NCBI RefSeq assembly: GCF_006874425.1
Contig: NZ_VIJZ01000003.1
Span: 124,001 to 188,000 of the forward strand
From: Paenibacillus ottowii
GTDB lineage: Bacteria; Bacillota; Bacilli; Paenibacillales; Paenibacillaceae
Length of the DNA: 64,000 bases
Direction: 5' to 3'
The first letter of the stretch is position 1; each line of letters opens with the position of its first letter. Shown piece by piece: positions 1 through 8,059 of this stretch. Both the position numbers and the translations under genes were made by a program. Below the pieces are notes generated by a model that saw only the letters and a list, made by a program, of their open reading frames with translations, was not told the origin of the DNA and made no database searches.

Positions 1-194
1 TTCCGCTGGTATTGTTCATTTGAAGACAGTTCAGATCTGTACCTTAAGGAATACGTAATGCCTACAGGATCATCAGAGGGTTTGTTCAACTTACGTCCAG
101 TCGACATCTGGTTCTGCGTATTATTCATACGTTCAGAATTTCGATTTAAATTAAGCAAAAGCTGTGAGCTTAGCATATTGTTAGTAACTCGCAT
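1..194 (-). CDS. flgL: Flagellar hook-associated protein FlgL (HAP3), N-terminal part only
   Basis: This is the start of a minus-strand gene that runs off the left window edge; about 64 codons are visible. The predicted N-terminus MRVTNNMLSSQLLLNLNRN, followed by a segment ending MSTGRKLNKPSDDPVG, is the classical FlgL/flagellin amino-terminal helix. FlgL joins the hook to the filament outside the cell. The ATG at 192-194 is preceded by a GGAGGGA ribosome binding site at 202-208. It lies just downstream of flgK, the usual flgM-flgN-flgK-flgL order of Bacillales. The rest of the gene cannot be judged. Confidence 0.93.
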   Translation of the reverse strand, partial: MRVTNNMLSSQLLLNLNRNSERMNNTQNQMSTGRKLNKPSDDPVGITYSLRYRSELSSNEQYQR

Positions 195-211
195 AGTTAT
201 ATCCCTCCGTA

Positions 212-247
212 ATTAAATATCCAGTGTATATACATCAGATATTTAAT
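212..247. repeat. Inverted repeat between flgK and flgL
   Basis: Perfect 10-bp arms (212-221 and 238-247) flank an AT-rich centre that contains its own palindrome. No U-run follows on the minus strand, so it is more likely an mRNA processing or stability hairpin between flgK and flgL than a terminator. Confidence 0.5.
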
Positions 248-255
248 CCCCATTC

Positions 256-1824
256 TTATCTTCCCACTACACCCGTGGAGTTAATTAATTTATCTAATAA
301 TTGATCGAATGTGGTCATAAACCGAGCAGCGGCACTATAGGCATGCTGAAACTTGATCATATTGGACATTTCTTCATCCAGTGAGACACCGCTCACAGAT
401 TGGCGCATAGTTTCTACTTGAGAAACGAGAGCTGTCGAGTTTTGTGTCTGTCTTGTAGCCTCTTGAGCCTCTATCCCCAACTGACCAACCATAGAACTGA
501 AGAAGCTATCAATAGTAGCTGTATTCCCCGTAGAAACTGAAGTGAAATTGCTTAATTTCAAATTGGACATCAAGGATGCCAATGTATTATTACCCTTTAC
601 CAATTCCTCAGTAGGAGCAGTGCCAGTTACCCGAAGGGATGCTGCAATAGCGTTAGGATTATCTACTATAGCAGTGTTTAACGTGATATTGCCTGCTGTT
701 ATTGTCCCACCATTATTTGAAGTTACAAAAAAAGGTTTACCTGCAACCATATTACCGTTAGCATCTTTATTTTCTTGGGTATATCCCAGTTGATGCAAAC
801 CATTAAGACCTTTAACTGTAACTGTTAAATCCGATTGAAGTGTTCGGCTGGCCCCTGTGTAAGTCACTCCATTCAGGACAGTGCCTTCTGGCAGAACTGA
901 GCCTTTAGGTAGCGTTACAGTAATATTACCTGTCGCCAAGGTGTTGGCGAGATTATCCATTTGGGCTGAGTAATCTGCTACAAATTGATCTCTGGAGTAG
1001 ATCATTCCATGCACTTCGCCACCTTGTAAATCATTAGAGGCAAAAGCTGCTTGTAAAAAGGCGCCGTTAATTCCAGTAGTCGGTTCAAATCCAGTTACTA
1101 ATGCTTGACCACCCATATTAACGTTGTAGCCTTGATCAGTATCAGTCACCGTTACATTAACGATTTTCGAGATTTTATCGACAATCAAATCACGTTGGTC
1201 ACGTAGATCGTTAGCGTTATCGCCCAAACCTTCAATTTTAGTAATCGATTGGTTCAGATCAGCTATGGAGTTTACATAACTTTGTAGCTCACTAGACTTA
1301 GCCTCCACATTAGAAGTTAAATCCGCAGATAAATTATTCAACTGTTTACTCATATGATTCATTGCATCAGTCAAAGCAAGTGCATTTTCTTTAACAATAG
1401 TTCGTGCAGTCACACTTTCTGGGTCTTTACTTAAGTCAGACCAAGATTTATAAAAGTTATCTAGAACTTTCCGAATCCCTGTATCGGATGGCTCATTCAT
1501 AATCTGTTGTAGCTTATCAAGTGTATTACTTCGAATTGTCCAACTACCCAGTTCAGTATTTTCTCCGCGATACTGGCTATCCAAGAACTTCTCACGAATA
1601 CGCTCAATAGCGTCAAATTCAACACCTGTTCCCAATTGACCAGGTACATTAGAACGGTTAATACCGTAAGCCTCCATGGGGATGGAAGCCTTCATTTTGA
1701 CCGTCTGCCGTGTGTAGCCTTCCGTGTTAGCGTTAGCTATGTTGTGTCCTGTTGTATTTAAAGCTGCCGTTTGTGTAAAAAGACTTCTTTTAGCTGTTTC
1801 TATGGAATGAAATGTGGATGGCAC
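256..1824 (-). CDS. flgK: Flagellar hook-associated protein FlgK (HAP1)
   Basis: 522 residues. FlgK forms the first hook-filament junction ring and is exported by the flagellar type III system. The N-terminus (SLFTQTAALNTTGHNIANANTEG, shown here in two parts: SLFTQTAALNTTG and HNIANANTEGYTRQ) is the rod/hook-type motif, and the C-terminal segment (VSGVSLDEEMSNMIKFQHAY, then TTFDQLLDKLIN) is typical of HAP1. The variable middle (about residues 260-420) is domain D2/D3-like. The start is a GTG at 1822-1824 with GAGGAGG 8 bases upstream. It follows flgN by 18 bases, so flgM-flgN-flgK-flgL appear to form one late flagellar unit, probably under the sigma-D promoter in front of flgM. Confidence 0.95.
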   Translation of the reverse strand: MPSTFHSIETAKRSLFTQTAALNTTGHNIANANTEGYTRQTVKMKASIPMEAYGINRSNVPGQLGTGVEFDAIERIREKFLDSQYRGENTELGSWTIRSNTLDKLQQIMNEPSDTGIRKVLDNFYKSWSDLSKDPESVTARTIVKENALALTDAMNHMSKQLNNLSADLTSNVEAKSSELQSYVNSIADLNQSITKIEGLGDNANDLRDQRDLIVDKISKIVNVTVTDTDQGYNVNMGGQALVTGFEPTTGINGAFLQAAFASNDLQGGEVHGMIYSRDQFVADYSAQMDNLANTLATGNITVTLPKGSVLPEGTVLNGVTYTGASRTLQSDLTVTVKGLNGLHQLGYTQENKDANGNMVAGKPFFVTSNNGGTITAGNITLNTAIVDNPNAIAASLRVTGTAPTEELVKGNNTLASLMSNLKLSNFTSVSTGNTATIDSFFSSMVGQLGIEAQEATRQTQNSTALVSQVETMRQSVSGVSLDEEMSNMIKFQHAYSAAARFMTTFDQLLDKLINSTGVVGR

Positions 1825-1842
1825 TCTGTTTTCCTCCTCGGC

Positions 1843-2352
1843 TCAAGCCTTAGTATCGAACAATCCAGGTCGTGCGTGTTGATTACTCTTCTGATCAGGA
1901 TGCATATAAGTTATCTCCTGATTAGGACGTCCTACAAGTAGATCTAAAGAGTAATCAATAAACACCAACGATTGCTCGATGAGCTTTTGATTAATTTCAT
2001 TAATTTCCTTTAATTCTGAAAGAGTGTGGGATAAACGGCTCTGGACACTGAGGAGTTTGTTCTTATCTTCCGGATCAAAGACAAGGCGCGCCAGCTCGGT
2101 TATAGTCAAATTAAGCTGAGACTTAATACCACGTTCACGAAGAAGCTCATACGAGACCTCCATACGAGCTTCTTCCAACTGTTCTACTTGTTTAAGGAGT
2201 CTGGATTCCTGGTTCAAATGCTGTACCAGGCTATCCATATCATTTTCCATGACTATTTTTTTTTTACTTTTCGCTAGTTCTAATAAAATAAGATGTTTTT
2301 GATCTAGCTGTTCCAGCACATCAATCAAACGCTCTAAAGGCATATCCCTCAC
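1843..2352 (-). CDS. flgN: FlgN-type flagellar export chaperone
   Basis: 169 residues, largely helical, with a coiled-coil character through the first 130 residues (heptads in LIDVLEQLDQKHLILLELAK). It fits the FlgN (YvyG in B. subtilis) family, the cytoplasmic chaperone that delivers FlgK and FlgL to the export apparatus. The family call rests on size, helix pattern and position between flgM and flgK. The frame opens with GTG directly after the flgM stop codon; an ATG three codons in (2341-2343) has AGGTGAGG just upstream and may be the real start. Confidence 0.82.
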   Translation of the reverse strand: MRDMPLERLIDVLEQLDQKHLILLELAKSKKKIVMENDMDSLVQHLNQESRLLKQVEQLEEARMEVSYELLRERGIKSQLNLTITELARLVFDPEDKNKLLSVQSRLSHTLSELKEINEINQKLIEQSLVFIDYSLDLLVGRPNQEITYMHPDQKSNQHARPGLFDTKA

Positions 2353-2628
2353 CTAGCTTTCGGAAGACTGCTTAAAGAAAGGCAACAGCTTCTCTGCAAT
2401 TTTATCGGCATCCACACGATAGGTTCCAGAAGCTACTTGCTGCTTAAGCTCCTGAATTTTCTTAACGCGGTCTGCATCGCTGCTGCGGTTCAGCATTTCC
2501 ATTGCTTCTGGAGAAATGGAAACCTCGTCCTTGCGACGGGATTTTTTTTGTTCCTCTTGACGACCTGTTTCAATATTTCGTTGATATGGATTGATAGCTC
2601 CGATGCGGTTGGTCTCGTTAATTTTCAT
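2353..2628 (-). CDS. flgM: Anti-sigma-D factor FlgM
   Basis: About 91 residues. The C-terminal half (KDEVSISPEAMEML, then VKKIQELKQQVASGTYRVD and IAEKLLPFF) is the standard FlgM sigma-28 binding region. FlgM holds sigma-D inactive until the hook-basal body is complete and is then exported. The ATG at 2626-2628 has GGAAGGTGG upstream; a GTG three codons earlier is possible but less well placed. It abuts flgN without a gap. A good sigma-D promoter lies 130 bases upstream, which fits known sigma-D autoregulation of this gene in Bacillus. Confidence 0.92.
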   Translation of the reverse strand: MKINETNRIGAINPYQRNIETGRQEEQKKSRRKDEVSISPEAMEMLNRSSDADRVKKIQELKQQVASGTYRVDADKIAEKLLPFFKQSSES

Positions 2629-2734
2629 AACTTCCACCTTCCTTAGTTATTTGATATGTTCAGAATGTATCAGACGACATAGCGTCGAACATGGTTCGTA
2701 TTATGCCTTACTTCTTTATTTTGTGCATAATTGC

Positions 2735-2773
2735 TAAAATAAAAAAACCGATAAGCTCTATAAAGATTATCGG
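2735..2773 (-). terminator. Intrinsic terminator after yvyF, overlapping the flgM promoter
   Basis: Minus-strand hairpin with arms at 2767-2773 and 2748-2754 (CCGATAA / TTATCGG), 12-base loop, then a run of U residues (2735-2747). It would stop transcripts arriving from yvyF and the comF side. Confidence 0.8.
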
Positions 2774-2793
2774 CGGTATTTGAAACTTTTTGA
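2767..2793 (-). promoter_or_regulatory. Sigma-D (SigD) promoter of flgM
   Basis: On the minus strand the -10 element is GCCGATAA (2767-2774), matching the sigma-D consensus GCCGATAT at 7 of 8 positions. It sits 15 bases downstream of TCAA (2790-2793; consensus TAAA). The -10 box is also the first arm of the yvyF terminator, so the predicted start near 2760 falls inside the hairpin loop. Confidence 0.75.
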
Positions 2794-2823
2794 ATAGCTA
2801 AATGCGTATTTAATTCCCCTGTA

Positions 2824-3234
2824 CTAGTTTCCACGAAGTTTATCCATCGCACTGTAGGTACCTGAGCCCATATTATTACTTTGATCCTGATTGCTACTTT
2901 CGCGTACGGCCTGATTCAGGTCTTTAGTCAGGCGTGTTCGACAAGAATCGCACATATGCCCATCACGAATTGGTATCCCACATACCTCGCAAGGATACGT
3001 CATATTGGGCGCATTAGCAATGGAAATACGTCCCTCACGTATAAATGTCGTGATTTGTTTGACAGATACACCCGTAGCTTCCGAAAGCTCATGCATATGA
3101 ATACCTTTATTCTCACGTATATGTTTGACACATCGTTCGTATTCAATCTCAATTTCTTTAATGCAGTTCTGGCAGATTCCTCTAACATTCTTAATAAATA
3201 GCTTTCCACAACGAGGACAGTTATCCAAATTCAT
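2824..3234 (-). CDS. yvyF: YvyF-family flagellar operon protein (TIGR03826 type)
   Basis: 136 residues. Two pairs of cysteines at the N-terminus (CPRCGKLF, CQNC) and two more near residues 82-100 (CEVCGIPI, CDSC) suggest two zinc-ribbon-like knuckles. Between them lies a helix-turn-helix-like stretch (ELSEATGVSVKQITTFIREG) resembling a MerR/MarR recognition segment. This is the B. subtilis YvyF architecture, known only as a conserved gene between comF and flgM; a role in flagellar gene control is an inference. The ATG at 3232-3234 has AAAGGGG about 11 bases upstream, somewhat far. Confidence 0.85.
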   Translation of the reverse strand: MNLDNCPRCGKLFIKNVRGICQNCIKEIEIEYERCVKHIRENKGIHMHELSEATGVSVKQITTFIREGRISIANAPNMTYPCEVCGIPIRDGHMCDSCRTRLTKDLNQAVRESSNQDQSNNMGSGTYSAMDKLRGN

Positions 3235-3627
3235 CCTCTGTAGCGCCCCTTTCCAACTTCTGGTCTCTTTAATTACTTTTATCCTTACATTACCTTATAG
3301 CGAAGAGCCTCGTCTATCAAATATTTCAAAAAAGTTTTTTAGATTTAACACAATTGCACATTTTGCTCGTTATCATAGTAAAAGTATAAGGAGAGAAGGT
3401 TCAACAGGCAGAAGAATTCCCCATCTCTATGTGCATTAATACAACAACATAACGCAGGGAAAATGAGCCCTTATAATCCAGCCTATGATATGGAATATTT
3501 ATCGTCAAACTGTACTCCGTAATTTAGATAAAAAAATAAAACAAGCGCCATTCCAGTTATTTTCGGGAATAGCGCTTCATTATCATTAAACAGCTATATA
3601 TGAATATGGTTAAAATGTAGAAATAAG
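3235..3627. other. Intergenic region upstream of yvyF
   Basis: AT-rich spacer without a convincing long gene. It holds the yvyF 5' region, a possible plus-strand promoter (TTGCTC at 3363-3368, 16-base gap, TATAAG at 3385-3390), a 19-codon plus-strand reading frame with an AGGG site in front (3463-3522), and a hairpin with a minus-strand U-run at 3529-3576. Confidence 0.4.
3529..3576 (-). terminator. Hairpin with minus-strand U-run
   Basis: Arms 3566-3576 and 3544-3554 pair with one mismatch (AGCGCcATTCC type), and the minus-strand RNA would continue into a long U-rich tail (3529-3543). It probably ends transcripts from the LysM gene side before yvyF. Confidence 0.65.
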
Positions 3628-3813
3628 ATGAGGGGAAAACCGGGCGAAACAATCCTCAGAAGAATTCATGTTCACCTGTGCCCCGAATGCCATCAAGCAT
3701 ATGCTGTAAATCCGGGGGATCGGCGTCCATACGAATGCTCCGCACATGGAGTGTGGGTATTCATAAATCTCATACACCTAACATCAATTCAACCTATAAC
3801 CTATCTGAATTAA
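3628..3813 (+). CDS. Possible small cysteine-containing protein (unrecognised)
   Basis: 61 codons on the plus strand in a spacer with no other gene. The product has a zinc-knuckle-like arrangement: CPECHQAY near residue 18, then YECSAHGVW near residue 35. I do not recognise a family. Only a weak purine-rich stretch (AAATAAG) precedes the ATG, and the last 15 residues look random. The cysteine pattern is the only argument for coding; it could equally be chance. Confidence 0.28.
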   Translation: MRGKPGETILRRIHVHLCPECHQAYAVNPGDRRPYECSAHGVWVFINLIHLTSIQPITYLN

Positions 3814-3968
3814 GCTAGATGTACCATCGGAAATTTGCAGCCCAAAAAAACAAGCGATTTTACAAATAATTATTCAAAAAAGCATTGTTTTAATAGAGGC
3901 CTTCCCGTATACTATAGTCAAACGCTTGGTTTAATAAATATATTTTATAAAACAGTTTATAATGTTAA

Positions 3969-4439
3969 TTATTTAGTTGTATTTGTTTGTGGTACTTGCA
4001 GTTCTTGACCAACTTTAACTAAGTTGTTGATTTTTACCAGTTCTTCAACAGTTACGCCGTATTTTTCAGCAATAGAAGCCAATGTGTCGCCTTCTTGAAC
4101 ATTTACAGTGATTGTTTTTACAGTTGTTGCTGGTGTTTCAGTTGTAGTTGCTGATGGTTTTGTAGTTGTTGTTTGGTTGTTGTTCTCTGTTGTCGATTGA
4201 GCAGGTGCTGTAGTTGCTGCGTTCTCAGTAGTTTCAGTTTTAAAGAACTTAGCTTCAAATGCTTTTTGTGCTGCTTCTTGTTGTTCTCTCATGATTTGGT
4301 CTTCCAATTGTTGTTTTTCATAATCCGAACCGGATTTCGCCATTACTTGACCTGTTGCAAGTGGACTCAACAAAGACACTGCACCTAAGCTAACAGCCAG
4401 CATGCTAGAAACTGCTACTTTTTTCATTACGTTTTTCAT
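3969..4439 (-). CDS. Secreted LysM-domain protein
   Basis: 156 residues. A Sec signal peptide covers about residues 1-34 (hydrophobic VSSMLAVSLGAVSLLSPL, likely cleavage after VMA). A Gln/Glu-rich helix (40-70) and a Thr/Asn/Gln-rich linker (75-110) follow. A single C-terminal LysM repeat (VQEGDTLASIAEKYGVTVEE, then KVGQELQVPQ) would bind peptidoglycan. No catalytic domain is present, so it is a wall-binding protein rather than a complete hydrolase. RBS AGAGGAG precedes the ATG. It stands alone between comFC and yvyF with its own strong promoter and a long leader. Confidence 0.88.
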   Translation of the reverse strand: MKNVMKKVAVSSMLAVSLGAVSLLSPLATGQVMAKSGSDYEKQQLEDQIMREQQEAAQKAFEAKFFKTETTENAATTAPAQSTTENNNQTTTTKPSATTTETPATTVKTITVNVQEGDTLASIAEKYGVTVEELVKINNLVKVGQELQVPQTNTTK

Positions 4440-4493
4440 GATTTTATTCTCTCCTCTTTTTAACTTTAAATTTTAATTAACTGCTTTACTACT

Positions 4494-4519
4494 GAGCGAG
4501 ACACTCCCAATGTCCGCTC
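4494..4519 (-). promoter_or_regulatory. Leader hairpin of the LysM gene
   Basis: Stem GAGCG-GACA / TGTC-CGCTC with one bulge, in the untranslated leader about 60 bases before the start codon. No U-run follows, so it is a possible mRNA stability or regulatory element. Confidence 0.4.
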
Positions 4520-4669
4520 TTTTGTCGTTAGCTAATCACTTATTACCAATCATGTTAGCTATCAACAGAAAGAAATTGTACTCCTCTTTTCCAAAAAAAT
4601 CAACCTCTAAATTGAAATATTCTGATTTCATCCCTCACTTCCTAACTTTTTGTTCGTCTCTATATTTTT

Positions 4670-4699
4670 ATTATATACCTCTCTCTAGCTTGTTGTCAA
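4670..4699 (-). promoter_or_regulatory. Sigma-A promoter of the LysM gene
   Basis: Minus strand TTGACA (4694-4699), 18-base spacer, TATAAT (4670-4675): a perfect housekeeping promoter. The start near 4663 gives an unusually long leader of roughly 220 bases. I see no WalR box and no c-di-AMP (ydaO) riboswitch core. Confidence 0.8.
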
Positions 4700-4822
4700 A
4701 TTTTGCTGATTGTACGGATTAAAAAGCTTCTGCTCTATCATTTAAGCCTTCTTTCAAAAGAATTATAACCTTTTTTTCATAGTTTCAAGCACAAAATCAT
4801 GGAATATAATAGAAATTTGGAC

Positions 4823-5650
4823 TCATGATCTCGCTAAGGATAGGCAAAAAATAGCCAAATGTACTCCTTGTTCTAATGCCTTTTCTCTTAAAACGCGTGC
4901 ACATGCCTGCAATGTACTCCCTGTCGTATAAATATCATCCACAAGCAAAATTGTAACGGAATACATATTCTCCACAGCATGTTGAGGTTCGGCTTTTAAA
5001 ATAAAGCGTTTCATCAAATTCGCCATATTAGGGTGAACAGAAAAAGCATTATTCATTGTATTCATGCGTTCTTTTTTTGATTTAAAGCTTTGTTTGCCTG
5101 TATCTTGCGGACGAACAAGCAATGAAAGGAAGGGAAGCTTATTTTGCTTTGCAATTTCTTCTGCCAAAATCTGAGCCTGATTGAAGCCTCGCTCTGTCAG
5201 CCTCTTTTTACTTACCGGGACACAGGTCACAATATCTACATCCCACAAAGATCGCTTGAAATGAGTACATTTAGGATCTGCAAATTCATGCCTCATCGCT
5301 TGATAGGCTCGGTTCATGACTTCGCCCAGAAGGGGACCAAATTTTTCATTGCCACGATATTTGAACTGTCCAATCCATTCTCTCATCATCGGCGTATAAC
5401 TGGTTGCACTCCGATTACATACATAGTAACGAGCTAATCGGCCGGGCCTGACGCAATCTGGACAAAACGTCGGACGTCCACAGTGAACACAGCGAATGTT
5501 GTAAACCCAGGGAATTTGATTCGAGCAACGAGTGCAAAGCCCAGTAAATTCGGAAAAATTGCCTGCAAGAGTGCCACAAGCAACACATGTCTGTGACTGA
5601 CGATGGAATAACCAATTCAAAAATAGACGGATTCTTGGAGTCATCCCCAT
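4823..5650 (-). CDS. comFC: ComF-family phosphoribosyltransferase-like protein
   Basis: About 275 residues from the preferred ATG (5648-5650, AGGAAAGGTG upstream); an in-frame GTG at 5704 lacks a good ribosome site. The N-terminal third has four CxxC pairs (CVACG, CTRCS, CVHCG, CPDC), a double zinc-ribbon. The C-terminal half is a PRTase domain with the PRPP-binding loop LLVDDIYTTGSTL and the family motif ERGFNQAQ. ComFC acts in the cytoplasm with ComFA during uptake of transforming DNA. It follows comFA by about 100 bases and is presumably co-transcribed. Confidence 0.9.
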   Translation of the reverse strand: MGMTPRIRLFLNWLFHRQSQTCVACGTLAGNFSEFTGLCTRCSNQIPWVYNIRCVHCGRPTFCPDCVRPGRLARYYVCNRSATSYTPMMREWIGQFKYRGNEKFGPLLGEVMNRAYQAMRHEFADPKCTHFKRSLWDVDIVTCVPVSKKRLTERGFNQAQILAEEIAKQNKLPFLSLLVRPQDTGKQSFKSKKERMNTMNNAFSVHPNMANLMKRFILKAEPQHAVENMYSVTILLVDDIYTTGSTLQACARVLREKALEQGVHLAIFCLSLARS

Positions 5651-5747
5651 ACCAAAAAGCACCTTTCCTGGTAGTTTACGTACCGACATTGTTTCAGGTT
5701 TCACATTTCCAAAAAAACTTTTTTTATTTAATGCATTTAGTGCTTTA

Positions 5748-7859
5748 TCAATTCAGATATCCTTTTTTCCGAGCCAGTACATTCATATGCTTAATCTGCT
5801 TGATTGCTCTCTTTTGGCCGCTAGTCCATTGGGGAGATATAAAAATAACACTTCCGTATGGATCATCCTTAGATCTTCCAGCGCGACCAGCCATTTGGAC
5901 AAGGGATGCTTCGTCAAAGAGACTGCTGTCCGCATCTAGTACGTACACATCACTCCGTGGAACAGTCACTCCCCGCTCCAGAATAGTGGTTGTCACCAGC
6001 ACACGTATTTCAGTTGCTCGAAATAATTGTACCTTGGCGGTTCGTTCGTCATCCTGCGATGAGGTGCCCGCAATAGGTATATCAGGCAATTGTCTAATCA
6101 GCAGTTCCACAAGACCTTGGATATGTGAGATTCGTGTCACAAATAGAAAGATCTGTGCTCCACGTTGAATGGATACGCATAGACGTTGAATAAATGAAAC
6201 AGGAAGCTGACCTTTTTGCAGCCAATGATGCACTGGAGCAGTATCCAAACGAATTGGGACAGGTAGGGGATGACGATGAAAACGAACGGGAACCTTGGCA
6301 TGTGGCAGTTGACCACGTGCAGCCTCTTTCTGCAAAGGACGAGGCGGCGTAGCAGACAAATAAATAAACTTTCCTTCCCGTTTACATACTGCTTGGGCAG
6401 CAAAGGCAAGCATCGGATCATTATGAAAAGGAAACGCATCAATCTCATCAATTACAACCAAATCAAAGGACTGGCGATAACGCAACAACTGATGTGTCGT
6501 TGCCAATGTCAACTGTCCTCTTTGCCACCGTTCTGCACTCCCTCCATAAAGCGTCACCATGCTAACCTGGGGAAAGGCAACAGCCAAGCGAGGTGCCAAT
6601 TCCAACACCACATCGCGGCGCGGTGTTGCTACAAGCGCTGTCCCTCCGCGCTCTAACACATGTTGTAAAAGCGGGAACATCATTTCTGTCTTGCCGGCGC
6701 CCGTCACGGCCCAGAGCAGAAAACGTTCAGCCGCAGAATCAGATACTTGTCGGCCAGCGATCCCCCAAGCAGGCTCGTCAGATTTAGGCGAGGACTGCTC
6801 GTTGTCGGGAAGAGTGCTGCCATACGTAGTGGCAGCGACTGCATCCTGGCGTCCAAGCATGCTGCGCCAGAATAATTGGCGCGCCCATTGCCACTGACCT
6901 TCCGGACGAGAGGATTTTCGCCCCTCGCCGGGTGGTGCAGCCAAAAAACGCAGCGCTACTTCGGCGGCGGCACGTTGCGCAGGGCTCAGTCCCCAGCGGT
7001 CGAGATTCGCCGGCGGGGCAACCTGTGCCGCTCGCGGCATGGCGGGTTTCGCTGTACCGCGCAGCAGCAGCGAGCACTCACGGCTGCGCCCAAGCGCGAG
7101 ACATGTCTCGCAGTAGGCGCACGCCTTACGGCCGCACGATGCGCAGCTTGTGCGATGCACCTTTCCGCTGCCACAACGGTTGCAGCGGAGTTCATGCCTA
7201 CGCGCAGCAGACCAACGCACGCGTGGTGTTGGAGCAAGGCCAGCAGCAAAGCTGAGTCGGCCTTGTAGATATGCAAGTTGCGCAGCTGAACGCCAGTTAT
7301 GTTCCAAATCTGGCGCTGCCTCTGCTAGTAGCGCTTCAGCTTCAGGAACGAGCAACTGGCGTCCTGCCAACAAATGAGTCAGCTCATTCGCTTGTCGCGT
7401 TAAACTTTCCAAATCCAACCCATCTACTCCTGTGATGAGGTTCATGTTCTGAATTGAACGTACAGCTCCTATTGTCTCCCATCCCTTATTCCCATGCGTA
7501 GTGCGAGAAACCCAGCCTTGTCGACAATCCCAAATACTTATATTTTCTACTCCTCCAGATAAGATCATCCCTTCTCCATTAGAAGACTCTAGAACCAATT
7601 CATTCTTTAGCTGTGCAAGCAAATATTCCCACCATTGCTGATTCCCCCATCGCACCATATTTGCTAATTCCTTAAATTTTTCACACAGGCTTACTGCCCA
7701 GGACAAGGGAAGCTCGTCTCCTAATAACACCCACCTTTCGACAGTATTCTCCTGTTCCTTATCTCGAGCCAACCACCATGTCATATCTACTCGAATATCC
7801 ACAGATAATCGGAGATTCCAATCTCCCTTATACTTGACTGCATATACTGCAATTTTCAT
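5748..7859 (-). CDS. comFA: ComFA, DNA-uptake ATPase/helicase-like protein
   Basis: 703 residues from the ATG at 7857-7859 (GGGAGAGAG upstream). A longer frame to 7934 exists but its start codon falls inside the terminator of the upstream gene. Residues 1-200 are a poorly conserved extension. Cysteines at about 226-262 (CNRCG, CASCG, CAYC, CLALGRSREC) form the zinc module. Walker A (VTGAGKTE) is near 384, the DEID box near 470, SATPP near 502 and motif VI (QMAGRAGR) near 655. ComFA is a DEAD-like ATPase that powers entry of single-stranded DNA. It is much longer than B. subtilis ComFA (about 460), and the middle part is encoded by strikingly GC-rich DNA. Confidence 0.92.
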   Translation of the reverse strand: MKIAVYAVKYKGDWNLRLSVDIRVDMTWWLARDKEQENTVERWVLLGDELPLSWAVSLCEKFKELANMVRWGNQQWWEYLLAQLKNELVLESSNGEGMILSGGVENISIWDCRQGWVSRTTHGNKGWETIGAVRSIQNMNLITGVDGLDLESLTRQANELTHLLAGRQLLVPEAEALLAEAAPDLEHNWRSAAQLAYLQGRLSFAAGLAPTPRVRWSAARRHELRCNRCGSGKVHRTSCASCGRKACAYCETCLALGRSRECSLLLRGTAKPAMPRAAQVAPPANLDRWGLSPAQRAAAEVALRFLAAPPGEGRKSSRPEGQWQWARQLFWRSMLGRQDAVAATTYGSTLPDNEQSSPKSDEPAWGIAGRQVSDSAAERFLLWAVTGAGKTEMMFPLLQHVLERGGTALVATPRRDVVLELAPRLAVAFPQVSMVTLYGGSAERWQRGQLTLATTHQLLRYRQSFDLVVIDEIDAFPFHNDPMLAFAAQAVCKREGKFIYLSATPPRPLQKEAARGQLPHAKVPVRFHRHPLPVPIRLDTAPVHHWLQKGQLPVSFIQRLCVSIQRGAQIFLFVTRISHIQGLVELLIRQLPDIPIAGTSSQDDERTAKVQLFRATEIRVLVTTTILERGVTVPRSDVYVLDADSSLFDEASLVQMAGRAGRSKDDPYGSVIFISPQWTSGQKRAIKQIKHMNVLARKKGYLN

Positions 7860-7914
7860 TTTCGATCTCTCTCCCATCCATCTTTTTTTCGGTTTCTTGT
7901 CATCCCGGAAAACA

Positions 7915-7957
7915 GCAAAAAAGCACACTTCCATGGCTACTAGCCTGAAGTGTGCTT
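7915..7957 (-). terminator. Intrinsic terminator upstream of comFA
   Basis: Perfect 11-bp arms (7947-7957 and 7921-7931, AAGCACACTTC type) with a 15-base loop, followed on the minus strand by six U residues. It ends the transcript of the unknown gene at 8060-8500 and overlaps the longest possible comFA start, which argues for the shorter comFA. Confidence 0.9.
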
Positions 7958-8059
7958 CACATCAAACAGATTTCAACGAAATCCCTGTTGTCTTGCATAT
8001 GCAACTGTCTATAAACATTTATATCTGATTTTAACCACAATGTCCACAGTTCCTTGTCA

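Noticed and set aside
4440..4700. c-di-AMP (ydaO/yuaA) riboswitch or WalR box before the LysM gene
   Set aside because: Neither the conserved ydaO core nor the paired TGTWAH repeats are visible.
6559..7377. Several long overlapping frames on both strands inside comFA
   Set aside because: Stop codons are rare in this GC-rich stretch; the translations are Arg/Ala-rich nonsense and comFA motifs run straight through.
7860..7934. Longer N-terminus of comFA
   Set aside because: The ATG at 7934 lies inside the strong terminator 7915-7957 and has no ribosome site.
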